From positions 426,709-490,708 of the forward strand of contig CBDICI010000002.1 of assembly GCA_965277345.1 (NCBI GenBank): a stretch of 64,000 nucleotides of DNA, given 5' to 3'. Made by a program: the position numbers and the translations under genes. The stretch comes from CAIOYC01 sp965277345 (lineage in GTDB: Bacteria; Pseudomonadota; Alphaproteobacteria; Caulobacterales; Caulobacteraceae). The notes below the pieces were generated by a model that did not search any database, was not told the DNA's origin, and saw only the letters and a program-made list of their open reading frames with translations. Positions 24,608 through 32,549 of the stretch are shown piece by piece (the first letter of the stretch is position 1; every line of letters starts with the position of its first letter).

Positions 24608-24660
24608 CCGGGCTACCTCACGCTTGCGCGATCCCGCGCCGGGGCCACATTGGGGTCCAC

Positions 24661-25377
24661 ATGCTTGCTCCGAAGTTAAAGATCGAGGCGCCGTTCGCCC
24701 GCACCGACGGAAAGGCGGCCGGCTGGGCGGTATCGGGCGCGCCGGTCCCCTACCCCGAAGCGGTGGCCTTCATGGAGGCGCGCGCGGCCGCCATCGCCGC
24801 GGGCGAGGCGCAGGAGCTGATCTGGCTGCTGGAGCATCCGCCCCTCTACACCGCCGGTGTCTCGTCCAGGCCGGAAGAGCTGCTGAAGCCGGATCGCTTT
24901 TCGGTCTATGCGGCCGGTCGCGGCGGCAAATACACCTATCACGGACCGGGCCAGCGCGTGGCTTATGTGATGCTCGACCTCACCGCCCGCCGGCGCGACG
25001 TGCGCGGTTTTGTGCAGGCGCTGGAGGCCTGGGTGATCGGCGCCCTGGCCCGGTTCAATGTGGAGGGCGCCATTCGCCCCGGCCGCGTCGGCGTCTGGGT
25101 CGATCGCAGGACGCCGGGGCGGCCCGTCGCGGAGGAGAAGATCGCCGCCATTGGGGTGAAACTGCGCAAATGGGTGTCCTTCCACGGGGTCAGCCTGAAT
25201 GTGGAGCCGGACCTTAGCCATTTCGGCGGCATCGTCCCCTGCGGCATCGCCGAGCACGGCGTCACCAGCCTGGTCGCCCTCGGCCGGCCCATCACCATGG
25301 CCGAGGCGGACGAAGCCCTGCGGCAGAGCTTTGTGGAGGTGTTCGGGGCGACGGCGGAGGCGGACGCGCCCATGTAG
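24661..25377 (+). CDS. lipB: Lipoyl(octanoyl) transferase LipB
   Basis: This 238-residue enzyme moves octanoyl groups from acyl carrier protein to the lipoyl domains of 2-oxoacid dehydrogenases. It has LEHPPLYTAG, the RGGKYTYHGPGQRVAYVMLDL core, K167 in the IGVKLRKW strand and the catalytic C194 in PCGIAEHGVTSL. The length is close to other alphaproteobacterial LipB proteins. The ATG at 24661 directly follows an unrelated 53-base divergent gap. Confidence 0.95.
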   Translation: MLAPKLKIEAPFARTDGKAAGWAVSGAPVPYPEAVAFMEARAAAIAAGEAQELIWLLEHPPLYTAGVSSRPEELLKPDRFSVYAAGRGGKYTYHGPGQRVAYVMLDLTARRRDVRGFVQALEAWVIGALARFNVEGAIRPGRVGVWVDRRTPGRPVAEEKIAAIGVKLRKWVSFHGVSLNVEPDLSHFGGIVPCGIAEHGVTSLVALGRPITMAEADEALRQSFVEVFGATAEADAPM

Positions 25378-25384
25378 CGGGGCC

Positions 25385-25499
25385 GCCCTCGCCCTTCGAG
25401 GCCGCTTCGCGGCGCCTCAGGGTGAGGGCTATTTTTGCTCAGGTTCAGTAGAAATCCTCATCCTGAGGTGCGAACGGAGTGAGCCTCGAAGGACGGGGA
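25385..25499. repeat. Inverted-arm repeat with CCTTCGAGG, copy 2
   Basis: The left arm carries GCCCTTCGAGG and CCTCAGGGTGAGG and the right arm CCTCATCCTGAGG and CCTCGAAGGACG, as inverted copies of each other around a short AT-richer spacer. This is the same design as 12494-12607. It fills the gap between the convergent lipB and DUF805 genes. Confidence 0.7.
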
Positions 25500-25510
25500 T
25501 TTCGGCCCTG

Positions 25511-25903
25511 CTACGGTTTCGGCCCGAAGCGGTTGAACCGCGCTTCGCCCGGCCAAAGCGTCAGGCCGACGCCGAACCACAGGACCACGCCGAGGCAGAG
25601 GCCGCCGAAAATGCCCTCCGGCCAAGGCCTGATCCAGGGGTAGGCCAGGATCGGCGCGGCCGACCACCAGCCCGCCCTGCCCCGGTCGTGCAGCCGTTTG
25701 GACAGGATACTCGCCGCCGCGCAGATCAGGATGGGGTAGACCACCCACCCGGTGATCCAGTGCGCCAGCGCGCCCATGCGCTGGTAAAGCTCGAACGCGG
25801 CGATCACCGCGGCCAATGCAAACAGGAACCTCACCCGGCCGATCCGGCCGACGCCCGAGACGAACAGTTCGACCAGATCCAGGCGTCGCGGCGCGCCGCT
25901 CAC
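25511..25903 (-). CDS. DUF805 membrane protein
   Basis: This 130-residue protein has about four hydrophobic segments and the SKRLHDRGRAGWW signature that defines DUF805 (inner-membrane proteins of the YhaH type). The usual N-terminal G-R-I-G-R-x-(R/E)-F motif is present as GRIGRVRFLFALA. Function is unknown. The start overlaps the pccA stop by four bases, so it is a downstream member of that operon. Confidence 0.87.
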   Translation of the reverse strand: MSGAPRRLDLVELFVSGVGRIGRVRFLFALAAVIAAFELYQRMGALAHWITGWVVYPILICAAASILSKRLHDRGRAGWWSAAPILAYPWIRPWPEGIFGGLCLGVVLWFGVGLTLWPGEARFNRFGPKP

Positions 25904-27918
25904 GCGAACTCCACCAGCACCTCGTCGGCGGCGACGCTGTCGCCCGCCTTGGGGCCGACCGCCTTTACCAACCCGTCTCGCTCGGCCTTGATGATGTTCT
26001 GCATCTTCATGGCCTCGATGATGGCCACGGTCTCGCCCGCCTTGACCTCCTGCCCTTCCTTCACGTCCAGGGAGACCACGAGACCGGGCATGGGCGAGAC
26101 GATCAGCTTGGACGTATCGGCCGGCGTGCGCTTGGGCAGCCGTTCGTGCAGTTCCGCCGAGAGCGGGGTCAGCACCAGGACGCGGGCGGTGGCGGCGCGC
26201 TGGCGCAGGGTGAAGCCCTCGGCGGCGGGCTTTACTTCGAGCGCGAACGGCGTTCCGTCCAGCACGCCGCGAAACACGGGAAGGCCCGGCCGCCAGTCGA
26301 TGCTGCGCAAGGCCAGACTCCGGTTCTCCGCGCCGAGATCGACGTCCAGCGCGCCGGGGGAATAGTTGACCGAAACCCGTCGCTGCTCGTCGTCGATCCA
26401 GATCACCCAGTCCCTCCGGGCCAGAGGCCGGGCCAGGGCGCCGTCGTCATTGGCCCGTCGCGCCCGTCCCGCCAGGGTCAGGTGCATGAAGGCCGCCGCC
26501 GCCGTCATCGCGTCCTTCTGGAAGGCGGTGGGGGCCGCGCCGCGAAAGCCCTCCGCGAACTCGTCGGCGATGTAGCTGGTGGACAGCTTGCCGGAGCGGA
26601 ACCGCGCCTGATCCATCACCGCGGCCAGGAACGGGATGTTCTGGCCGAGCCCCTCGATATGGAAGTCCTCCAGCGCCCGGCCCATGCCGTCGATGGCGTC
26701 GATCCGGGTTTCACCCCAGGTGCACAGTTTGGAGATCATGGGGTCGTAGAACATCGAGATCTCGTCGCCCTCGCGCACGCCGGCGTCGTTGCGCACGGTG
26801 TAGGCGTGCTTGCCGCGTCCATGCTCACCCTCGACCGGCGGATCGTAGCGGACCAAGCGGCCGATGGAGGGCAGGAACTTGCGATAGGGGTCCTCCGCAT
26901 AGATGCGGCTCTCGATCGCCCAGCCCTTGATCTTCAAATCCTTCTGGTCGAAGGCCATCGCCTCGCCCGCCGCCGAGCGCAGCATCTGCTCCACCAGATC
27001 GACCCCGGTGATCAGCTCGGTCACCGGATGCTCCACCTGCAGCCGGGTGTTCATCTCCAGGAAATAGAAGCTCCGGTCCTGGCCGGCGACGAACTCCACC
27101 GTGCCGGCGCTGTCGTAGTTCACGGCCTTGGCCAAGGCCACGGCCTGAGCGCCCATGGCGGCGCGGGTTCTGGCGTCGAGCAAGGGCGAGGGCGCCTCCT
27201 CGATCACCTTCTGGTTCCGGCGCTGGATCGAGCATTCGCGCTCGAACAGGTGCACCACATGGCCGTGCTTGTCGCCCAGCACCTGGATCTCGATGTGGCG
27301 GGGCGAGGTGATGAACTTCTCGATGAAGATGCGGTCATCGCCGAAGCTGGCCTTGGCCTCGGCGCGGACGGCGGGAAAGCCCTCCTCCACGTCCCTGCGC
27401 GTATGCGCCACGCGGATGCCCTTGCCGCCGCCACCGGCCGAAGCCTTGATCATCACCGGATAGCCGATCTCCTCGGCGATCCTGATGGCGTGGGCGGTGT
27501 CGTCGATCTCGCCGATGTGGCCGGGCACGCAGGAGACGCCGGCCCTCTCGGCGAACTTCTTAGACTCGATCTTGTCGCCCATGGCGCGGATGGCGCCGGG
27601 GTTTGGGCCGATGAAGACGATCCCCTCGTCGGCGCAGCGCTGGGCGAAGCTGGCGTTTTCCGACAGGAAGCCGAAGCCCGGGTGCACGGCCTGCGCGCCC
27701 GTCTCCTTGCAGGCTTTGATGATCTTGTCCTGGACGAGGTAGGACTGGACGGCGGGCGGCGGCCCGATGAAGACGGTCTGGTCCGCCATCTCCACCGCCA
27801 GGCTATCGGCGTCGGCCTCGGAATAGACCACCACCGTCTCGATCCCCATCCGGCGGCAGGTCTTGATGACGCGGACGGCGATTTCGCCCCGGTTGGCGAT
27901 CAGGATTTTGGAAAACAT
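25900..27918 (-). CDS. pccA: Propionyl/acetyl-CoA carboxylase, biotin-carrying alpha subunit
   Basis: This 672-residue subunit carboxylates biotin with ATP and bicarbonate. It has the biotin carboxylase N-terminus (MFSKILIANRGEIAVRVI), an ATP-grasp domain (GGGGKGIRVA; EMNTRLQVEHPVTE), a linker (BT) domain and a biotinyl domain with K638 in E-A-M-K-M-Q, 34 residues before the end. Length and the BT region fit the PCC group rather than AccC. The beta subunit is not in the window. With the methylmalonyl-CoA mutase genes it implies propionyl-CoA breakdown to succinyl-CoA. Confidence 0.93.
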   Translation of the reverse strand: MFSKILIANRGEIAVRVIKTCRRMGIETVVVYSEADADSLAVEMADQTVFIGPPPAVQSYLVQDKIIKACKETGAQAVHPGFGFLSENASFAQRCADEGIVFIGPNPGAIRAMGDKIESKKFAERAGVSCVPGHIGEIDDTAHAIRIAEEIGYPVMIKASAGGGGKGIRVAHTRRDVEEGFPAVRAEAKASFGDDRIFIEKFITSPRHIEIQVLGDKHGHVVHLFERECSIQRRNQKVIEEAPSPLLDARTRAAMGAQAVALAKAVNYDSAGTVEFVAGQDRSFYFLEMNTRLQVEHPVTELITGVDLVEQMLRSAAGEAMAFDQKDLKIKGWAIESRIYAEDPYRKFLPSIGRLVRYDPPVEGEHGRGKHAYTVRNDAGVREGDEISMFYDPMISKLCTWGETRIDAIDGMGRALEDFHIEGLGQNIPFLAAVMDQARFRSGKLSTSYIADEFAEGFRGAAPTAFQKDAMTAAAAFMHLTLAGRARRANDDGALARPLARRDWVIWIDDEQRRVSVNYSPGALDVDLGAENRSLALRSIDWRPGLPVFRGVLDGTPFALEVKPAAEGFTLRQRAATARVLVLTPLSAELHERLPKRTPADTSKLIVSPMPGLVVSLDVKEGQEVKAGETVAIIEAMKMQNIIKAERDGLVKAVGPKAGDSVAADEVLVEFA

Positions 27919-27943
27919 CGCGGCTTTGGGACCTTCGGCGAAC

Positions 27944-27970
27944 GGCTCCCGTCCGAGTTAGACGGGAGCC
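27944..27970 (-). terminator. Hairpin after the holin-like gene
   Basis: GGCTCCCGTC and GACGGGAGCC form a perfect ten-pair stem with a seven-base loop. It lies between the holin-like gene (3' side) and the pccA start, so it most likely ends the phage-like transcript on the minus strand. No long T run follows. Confidence 0.6.
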
Positions 27971-28016
27971 GCCAAATTGCCAATCGCCAAGTACGACCGG
28001 CCGGTCGCCGAACCGC

Positions 28017-28232
28017 TTAGACGATCTTCTTGGTCGCCGTCAGGCGGCCATAGAGGGCGAGCGCGGCGCCGAGGCCGGTGGCCAGCTGCAGGCCGGTGGC
28101 GATCACCGCCTGCTGATCGGTGGCGCTGGCCACGCCGGCGGCGCTCAGCGCCAAGGGCGCTAGCGCGCCGACCAGCGCGATCAGGCTGCCCCAGATACCT
28201 GTCGAGGCGAAGGCGGATTTGGTGGTTTCCAT
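28017..28232 (-). CDS. Holin-like small membrane protein
   Basis: This 71-residue protein has two hydrophobic segments (IWGSLIALVGALAPLALSAA; ATGLQLATGLGAALALYG) and ends in Y-G-R-L-T-A-T-K-K-I-V. Short phage holins with I-W-G near the start and an A-x-Y-G-R-x-x-A-T-K-x-I end have the same design. It follows AAAGGAAA as ribosome site and is last in a four-gene set with a DUF2793 fibre gene. It may permeabilise the membrane for release of particles. Confidence 0.6.
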   Translation of the reverse strand: METTKSAFASTGIWGSLIALVGALAPLALSAAGVASATDQQAVIATGLQLATGLGAALALYGRLTATKKIV

Positions 28233-28269
28233 GGTCAGTTTCCTTTCGTTTACGGGAGGGTCGAGGGAA

Positions 28270-29703
28270 TCACCCGCCCACGCGATCCAGCGCGGCGGCG
28301 AGGATGGTGCGGGCCTGGAAGTCGGAGCCGAACGAGGTCGGGTGCACGCCGAGGCCGCCGCTGGGAATGTCGGGGTTGATGTAGCGGGTGGGATTGGCGC
28401 CCCAGTCGCCCTGGCGGAGGTAGGCGTGGAAGGTGTCGATCACGAACATGCCGAGCTGGAAGCCGCCCATGGCCATCTGCACCATGCGCTGGGCGTGCAG
28501 CGGCCCCTTCACGTCCGGCGCGATGCGGGGGTTCTGCGTCACCATGCCGATGGCCGCGCCCGGCACGCGCGCCTTGACCTGCGCCACCCAGGCGGCCAGC
28601 GGCGTCAGGAGTTCCTTGTTCAGCGAGTAGGCGCCGGGATTGCCCGCCTCGTTGTGGCCGGTGTTGAGCAGCACGATGGAGCCATGGTGCGCCCGCACCA
28701 GCTTGGGAAACCGCACCGCGTCGCTGAAATATTGCGAGAGGTTCTCCCCCGCGCGCGAGCCGTTGTAGAAATGCAGCGTGGTGGACCCGCCGACGCTGCC
28801 GCAGGGCGTGCCGTTGTTCTGCGGCTGCCAGGCGGTGACGCCCACCGGGTTCATGATCCGCGCCCCGCCGTTGGCGCCGGTGGAGAGGCCATCCCTGATC
28901 TGCACGTCGTAAATCTTGCCGAACAGAGACGTCGTGAGGCCCCGCCCGCCGATCTCATAGTTAGCCGTCGTGGTCTGGTTGATCGACGTCGCACCGTATG
29001 TGCCGGCGCTAATATTCGTCCACGTCGCCCCGCTGTCGAGGCTATAGGACATCAACCACACGCCAGTAGAGGGCGTGAACTGCATCCTAAGTCGAACGCG
29101 TTGCCCCGCCGTGAACGTCAAGGCAGCAGAAGACGTTACCCCGGTGAATGAATTGCCGTCAGATGACCAGTCAAAGGCGAGCTGGTTGGCGCTGTTGATG
29201 TACCAGCGGAACGATTTGTTGCTTCCCGCTGTGACGAATAAGCAGATGAGAACCGACTCAGCCCCCCTCTGCCAGGTCACCGGCGCGCCCTCCCATTCGA
29301 GCTGGAGCGGGCCGCCGGGGGTCCACAGCCCCACCTCCGCCTGGGTCAACGTGCGCGTGCCGGTGTCGGTGCCCTGCACGAAGGTGAGACAGCGCTGGCC
29401 GCTCGCCCCCGCCTGCAACACGCGCGCCGCGCCATAGTCGCCGGCGATGTCCGTGGTCAGCGAGCCGGCCAGGTCCCATTCGTGATAGAGCACGCAGGCG
29501 TTCGGCGCGGCGGCGGCCAGCAGGCTCGCCAGGCGATAGGGCCAGCGGTCATCGCCTTGGCCGGTGCTGTCGCCGATCACGGTGATCGCCGCGTCGCCGC
29601 AGGGGTGCTGGCCCTGCGCGCCGAGGGTCAGCGCCCCCATGAAGATCGCCAGCGGCGAGGCGGCCGGATGCTGGAACCCGGCGGGCGGGAAGGACAGGCC
29701 CAT
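28270..29703 (-). CDS. SGNH hydrolase-type fibre protein with inserted lectin-like domain
   Basis: This 477-residue protein has SGNH block I as VIGDSTGQG (S46), a probable block III as NTGHNEAG, and block V as G-V-H-P-T with H454. Between blocks I and III about residues 135-270 form a beta-rich concanavalin/LamG-like segment (FRWYINSANQLAFDWSSDG; W-L-M-S-Y-S-L-D-S-G-A-T-W). That part has visibly lower GC than the rest of the gene. The design fits a phage-type tail protein that binds and deacetylates surface sugars. The call of lectin-like is structural inference. Confidence 0.7.
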   Translation of the reverse strand: MGLSFPPAGFQHPAASPLAIFMGALTLGAQGQHPCGDAAITVIGDSTGQGDDRWPYRLASLLAAAAPNACVLYHEWDLAGSLTTDIAGDYGAARVLQAGASGQRCLTFVQGTDTGTRTLTQAEVGLWTPGGPLQLEWEGAPVTWQRGAESVLICLFVTAGSNKSFRWYINSANQLAFDWSSDGNSFTGVTSSAALTFTAGQRVRLRMQFTPSTGVWLMSYSLDSGATWTNISAGTYGATSINQTTTANYEIGGRGLTTSLFGKIYDVQIRDGLSTGANGGARIMNPVGVTAWQPQNNGTPCGSVGGSTTLHFYNGSRAGENLSQYFSDAVRFPKLVRAHHGSIVLLNTGHNEAGNPGAYSLNKELLTPLAAWVAQVKARVPGAAIGMVTQNPRIAPDVKGPLHAQRMVQMAMGGFQLGMFVIDTFHAYLRQGDWGANPTRYINPDIPSGGLGVHPTSFGSDFQARTILAAALDRVGG

Positions 29704-29704
29704 C

Positions 29705-30433
29705 CTACCACTCCCGTGCGTAGAAGGCTTGGCCTGCTGCCGCGCCGATGATGGACAGGGCGTTCGGCGTCACGTGGGCGTCGGCCACGTACAGCGCACC
29801 GGGCGCGACCTTCAGGCTGTTCTGGTCGAGGCTGGCCAGCATCGATCCGGCCGCGCCCTTCGACCGGACATAGAGGTCGCCGCCCGACTGGTTCTGCAGC
29901 TCCCAGCCCTTGCGGGCGGGGTTGGCGGCCATCAGGTCCTGAGCCACGCCCCCCACCGCGATGACGGAGGAACGGCTGACGGCGTCGGTGGTGACCGGAC
30001 GGGGCAGGACGTTCAGGGTCGTAGTCAGGTCGGCGTGGAGTTGGTCGAGCTTGCCCTGCACGACCGTGAGCGCCCCTTCCGACGCCGCGTCCTGAACGGG
30101 CTTGAGCGCTACGCTGTCGCCGGCTGCGGCAACGGACAGATATTCGCCGGTGGTCACGCCGATCATGGCCGGCGATCCCGGCTCGATGCGTAGGCCGCTG
30201 GCGTCGCTCGCCACGGGGGCGGCGCCCCAGGCGACATTCACCGCGCTGTCGATGGCGAAGATGCGGGCGAAGCCGTCCTCACCGCCAAAGTCGGGCGCGG
30301 GCGCGCTCAGGGTCGCGACGTCGGTAACGACGAGGGTCTGTACGCCGAACAATCCGGCGATATCGTTGGTGGCGGCGCCGCGGTCGAACGATGATCGGCT
30401 GAGCCGCACCCATTCAATTCTGATCTTGGCCAA
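29705..30433 (-). CDS. Unknown protein of the fibre module
   Basis: This 242-residue protein starts MAKIRIEWVRLSRSSFDRG, has no signal peptide or membrane segment, and contains repeated beta-like stretches and a possible helix (ALTVVQGKLDQLHADLTTTL) midway. The C-terminal part (NPARKGWELQNQSGGDLYVRSKG; A-L-Y-V-A-D-A-H-V) resembles the jelly-roll end of phage structural proteins in style only. It ends 1 base before the SGNH gene and is most likely a tail or spike component. Confidence 0.55.
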   Translation of the reverse strand: MAKIRIEWVRLSRSSFDRGAATNDIAGLFGVQTLVVTDVATLSAPAPDFGGEDGFARIFAIDSAVNVAWGAAPVASDASGLRIEPGSPAMIGVTTGEYLSVAAAGDSVALKPVQDAASEGALTVVQGKLDQLHADLTTTLNVLPRPVTTDAVSRSSVIAVGGVAQDLMAANPARKGWELQNQSGGDLYVRSKGAAGSMLASLDQNSLKVAPGALYVADAHVTPNALSIIGAAAGQAFYAREW

Positions 30434-30457
30434 GACCGGCTCCTTTTGTGTGTGGGG

Positions 30458-31309
30458 TCAGGACACGACGGCCCGGTCGGCCAAGCGCCGCCATGCCGAG
30501 CCGTCGGAGAAGGCGAGCGTTGCGCCGCCGGATTCGTCGGAGATGAATAGGATCGCGCCCGCGCCCTCGCCCGCGGCGGCGGGAAGGCCAGCCAACGGGA
30601 AGCCCTTCACGCGAACGCAACCGTCGACGTGAAGCCGGCTGGTGGGGGCCGATATGCCGACGCCTACCGCCCCGGATGCGGCCTTCACCACCAGCGCCTC
30701 GGTAAAGGTCGCCCCGTCGGCGGAGACCTTCAGGTGCAGGTCGTCGTCGCCGCACAGGCCGATCTCGGCGCGGCCACTGTAGTTGGTCTGATAGAGGAGG
30801 GAGCCGGTGTCGCCGCTCGCCGCCTTGTCGAGCTTGAGCTGCACGCCGGCGCCGTCATGACCCAGCAGGACCGCCGCGCTTTTCACCGCCAGCCGGTTGG
30901 TATTGTCTCCGGCGGTGTTGACGCCGAGGCTCGCAAGATTGGCGAAGCTGGTCAACAGCGAGCTGGCGTCGATCCAGCCGGCGGCGGCGTAGGCCACCAG
31001 CTCCGAAGTATCGACCACGAAGGCGAGCCAGCCGACGCCGGGCGCAATCGCCGTCCAGGCGCCGGCCTCGAACCGCATCACCGTACCGGCAGGCCTGCCG
31101 CTCCAGTCGGCGCCGGTGGCCGAGGGCGGCAGGATGTAGAGGGCGCCGTCCAACGGTGAGGCGGGCTGGGCGGTTATGGTGCGGCTGAGCGCGGCGGTCT
31201 GGACCAGCGCGTCGAGCAGCGCCAGCCCCTCGTTCACCGTCACATGCTTCTGGGCCTGGGCAGCGGCGAGATAGGGCAGGCTGAGGCGGGGGGTGGCGTC
31301 ATCCGACAC
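30458..31309 (-). CDS. DUF2793 tail-fibre-like protein
   Basis: This 283-residue protein begins SLPYLAAAQAQKHVTVNE, the diagnostic start of DUF2793, followed by LLDALVQ and P-A-S-P-x-D-G. DUF2793 proteins are found in phage tails and in gene transfer agent loci of alphaproteobacteria. The second half has V-G-I-S-A-P-T-S-R-L-H-V-D-G and a DGSAWRRL end, like many fibre tips. It is the first gene of the four-gene minus-strand set. Confidence 0.85.
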   Translation of the reverse strand: MSDDATPRLSLPYLAAAQAQKHVTVNEGLALLDALVQTAALSRTITAQPASPLDGALYILPPSATGADWSGRPAGTVMRFEAGAWTAIAPGVGWLAFVVDTSELVAYAAAGWIDASSLLTSFANLASLGVNTAGDNTNRLAVKSAAVLLGHDGAGVQLKLDKAASGDTGSLLYQTNYSGRAEIGLCGDDDLHLKVSADGATFTEALVVKAASGAVGVGISAPTSRLHVDGCVRVKGFPLAGLPAAAGEGAGAILFISDESGGATLAFSDGSAWRRLADRAVVS

Positions 31310-31378
31310 GGCGGGGGCTCCAGAACGTCAAGTCCTGGAAAGCCTGCGCCCGCTTTCATCGCCGTGGAGAAGCGGGGA

Positions 31379-32386
31379 CTATTCCGCCGCCATCGCCGTC
31401 GCGCGGTGGGCGCTCAGCGCCACCTTGGCCAGCAATTCCGCCTGCGCCGCCTCATATTCCTCGGTCAGACGGGCGACGAACTCGGCCACGGTCCGGCGGG
31501 ATTTCACCGCGCCTATCCCCTGACCACAGCCCCAGATGTCGCGCCAGGCCTTGGCCTCCTGGTTGCCGCCCGACCCGAAGTTCATCTTCGACGGGTCGGA
31601 AACCGGCAGGTTCTCCGGGTCCAGCCCGGCGCGCTCGATGGAGGGGCGCAGATAGTTGCCGTGCACCCCGGTGAACAGGTTGGTGTAGAGGATGTCGTTC
31701 GCGGTGCTGTCGACGATCATGTCCTTGTAACCGTCCATGGCCCGCGCCTCCTCCGTGGCGATGAAGGCCGAGCCGATATAGGCGAGGTCGGCCCCCATGG
31801 CTTGGGCGCCCAGAATGGCGCGGCCGGACGCGATGGCGCCGGACAGCGCCACGGGTCCGTCGAACCATTCGCGGATTTCCTGGATCAGGGCGAAGGGCGA
31901 CAGCGTGCCGGCATGGCCGCCGGCGCCCGCCGCCACCGGAATCAGGCCGTCGGCGCCCTTCTCGATCGCCTTGTGCGCGAAGGCGTCGGTGATCACGTCG
32001 TGCAGGACCACACCGCCGTAGGAGTGGATCGCCTCGTTGACCTCGGTGCGGGCGCCGAGTGAAGTGATCACCACCGGCGCCTGGTATTTGACGCAGAGTT
32101 CCAGGTCCTGTTCGAGCCGGTTGTTGGTCCTGTGCACGATCTGGTTGACGGCATAGGGCGCGGAGGGCGTGTCCGGATGGTCGCGGTCCCAGGCGGCCAA
32201 TTCTTCGTTGATCTGCGCCAGCCATTCGTCGAGTTGCGACAGGGGCCGGGCGTTGAGCGAGGGGAAGGAACCGACCACCCCGGCCTTGCACTGGGCGATC
32301 ACCATCTCCGGTCCCGAGACGATGAACAGGGGCGAGCCGATCACCGGCAGTCGCAGCCGATCGCGCAGGACGGGAGGCAAGGCCAT
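31379..32386 (-). CDS. Nitronate monooxygenase (FMN-dependent)
   Basis: This 335-residue TIM-barrel flavoenzyme begins RLPVIGSPLFIVSGPEMVIA and has the FMN-binding stretches A-G-A-G-G-H-A-G, L-S-G-A-I-A-S-G, and A-Y-I-G-S-A-F-I-A-T-E-E-A, all typical of the NMO/2-nitropropane dioxygenase family. It oxidises nitronates such as propionate-3-nitronate to carbonyls. It is divergent from the mutase operon, which processes the related propionyl unit. Confidence 0.92.
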   Translation of the reverse strand: MALPPVLRDRLRLPVIGSPLFIVSGPEMVIAQCKAGVVGSFPSLNARPLSQLDEWLAQINEELAAWDRDHPDTPSAPYAVNQIVHRTNNRLEQDLELCVKYQAPVVITSLGARTEVNEAIHSYGGVVLHDVITDAFAHKAIEKGADGLIPVAAGAGGHAGTLSPFALIQEIREWFDGPVALSGAIASGRAILGAQAMGADLAYIGSAFIATEEARAMDGYKDMIVDSTANDILYTNLFTGVHGNYLRPSIERAGLDPENLPVSDPSKMNFGSGGNQEAKAWRDIWGCGQGIGAVKSRRTVAEFVARLTEEYEAAQAELLAKVALSAHRATAMAAE

Positions 32387-32549
32387 GGTCGGGGTTTCCG
32401 AAGCGCAATCGCGCGTGTCTGAACAGCGATAAGTTTAAGGGCTCGACGCCGCGCGGCAAGCCGAAAGCACGGTATAGTCGCCCGCGAATGCTTGACGCGG
32501 CGAAGCCCCGGGCCTTTTGTCCGGCCGATTTCAACGGAGCGCGACCGCC

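Noticed and set aside
25816..28020. Long open frame (734 codons) on the plus strand opposite pccA
   Set aside because: It is a shadow of the carboxylase gene; no family motif is present and the real gene has every catalytic motif.
32387..32549. Cobalamin riboswitch before the mutase operon
   Set aside because: No B12-box or the conserved core elements were found in this leader.
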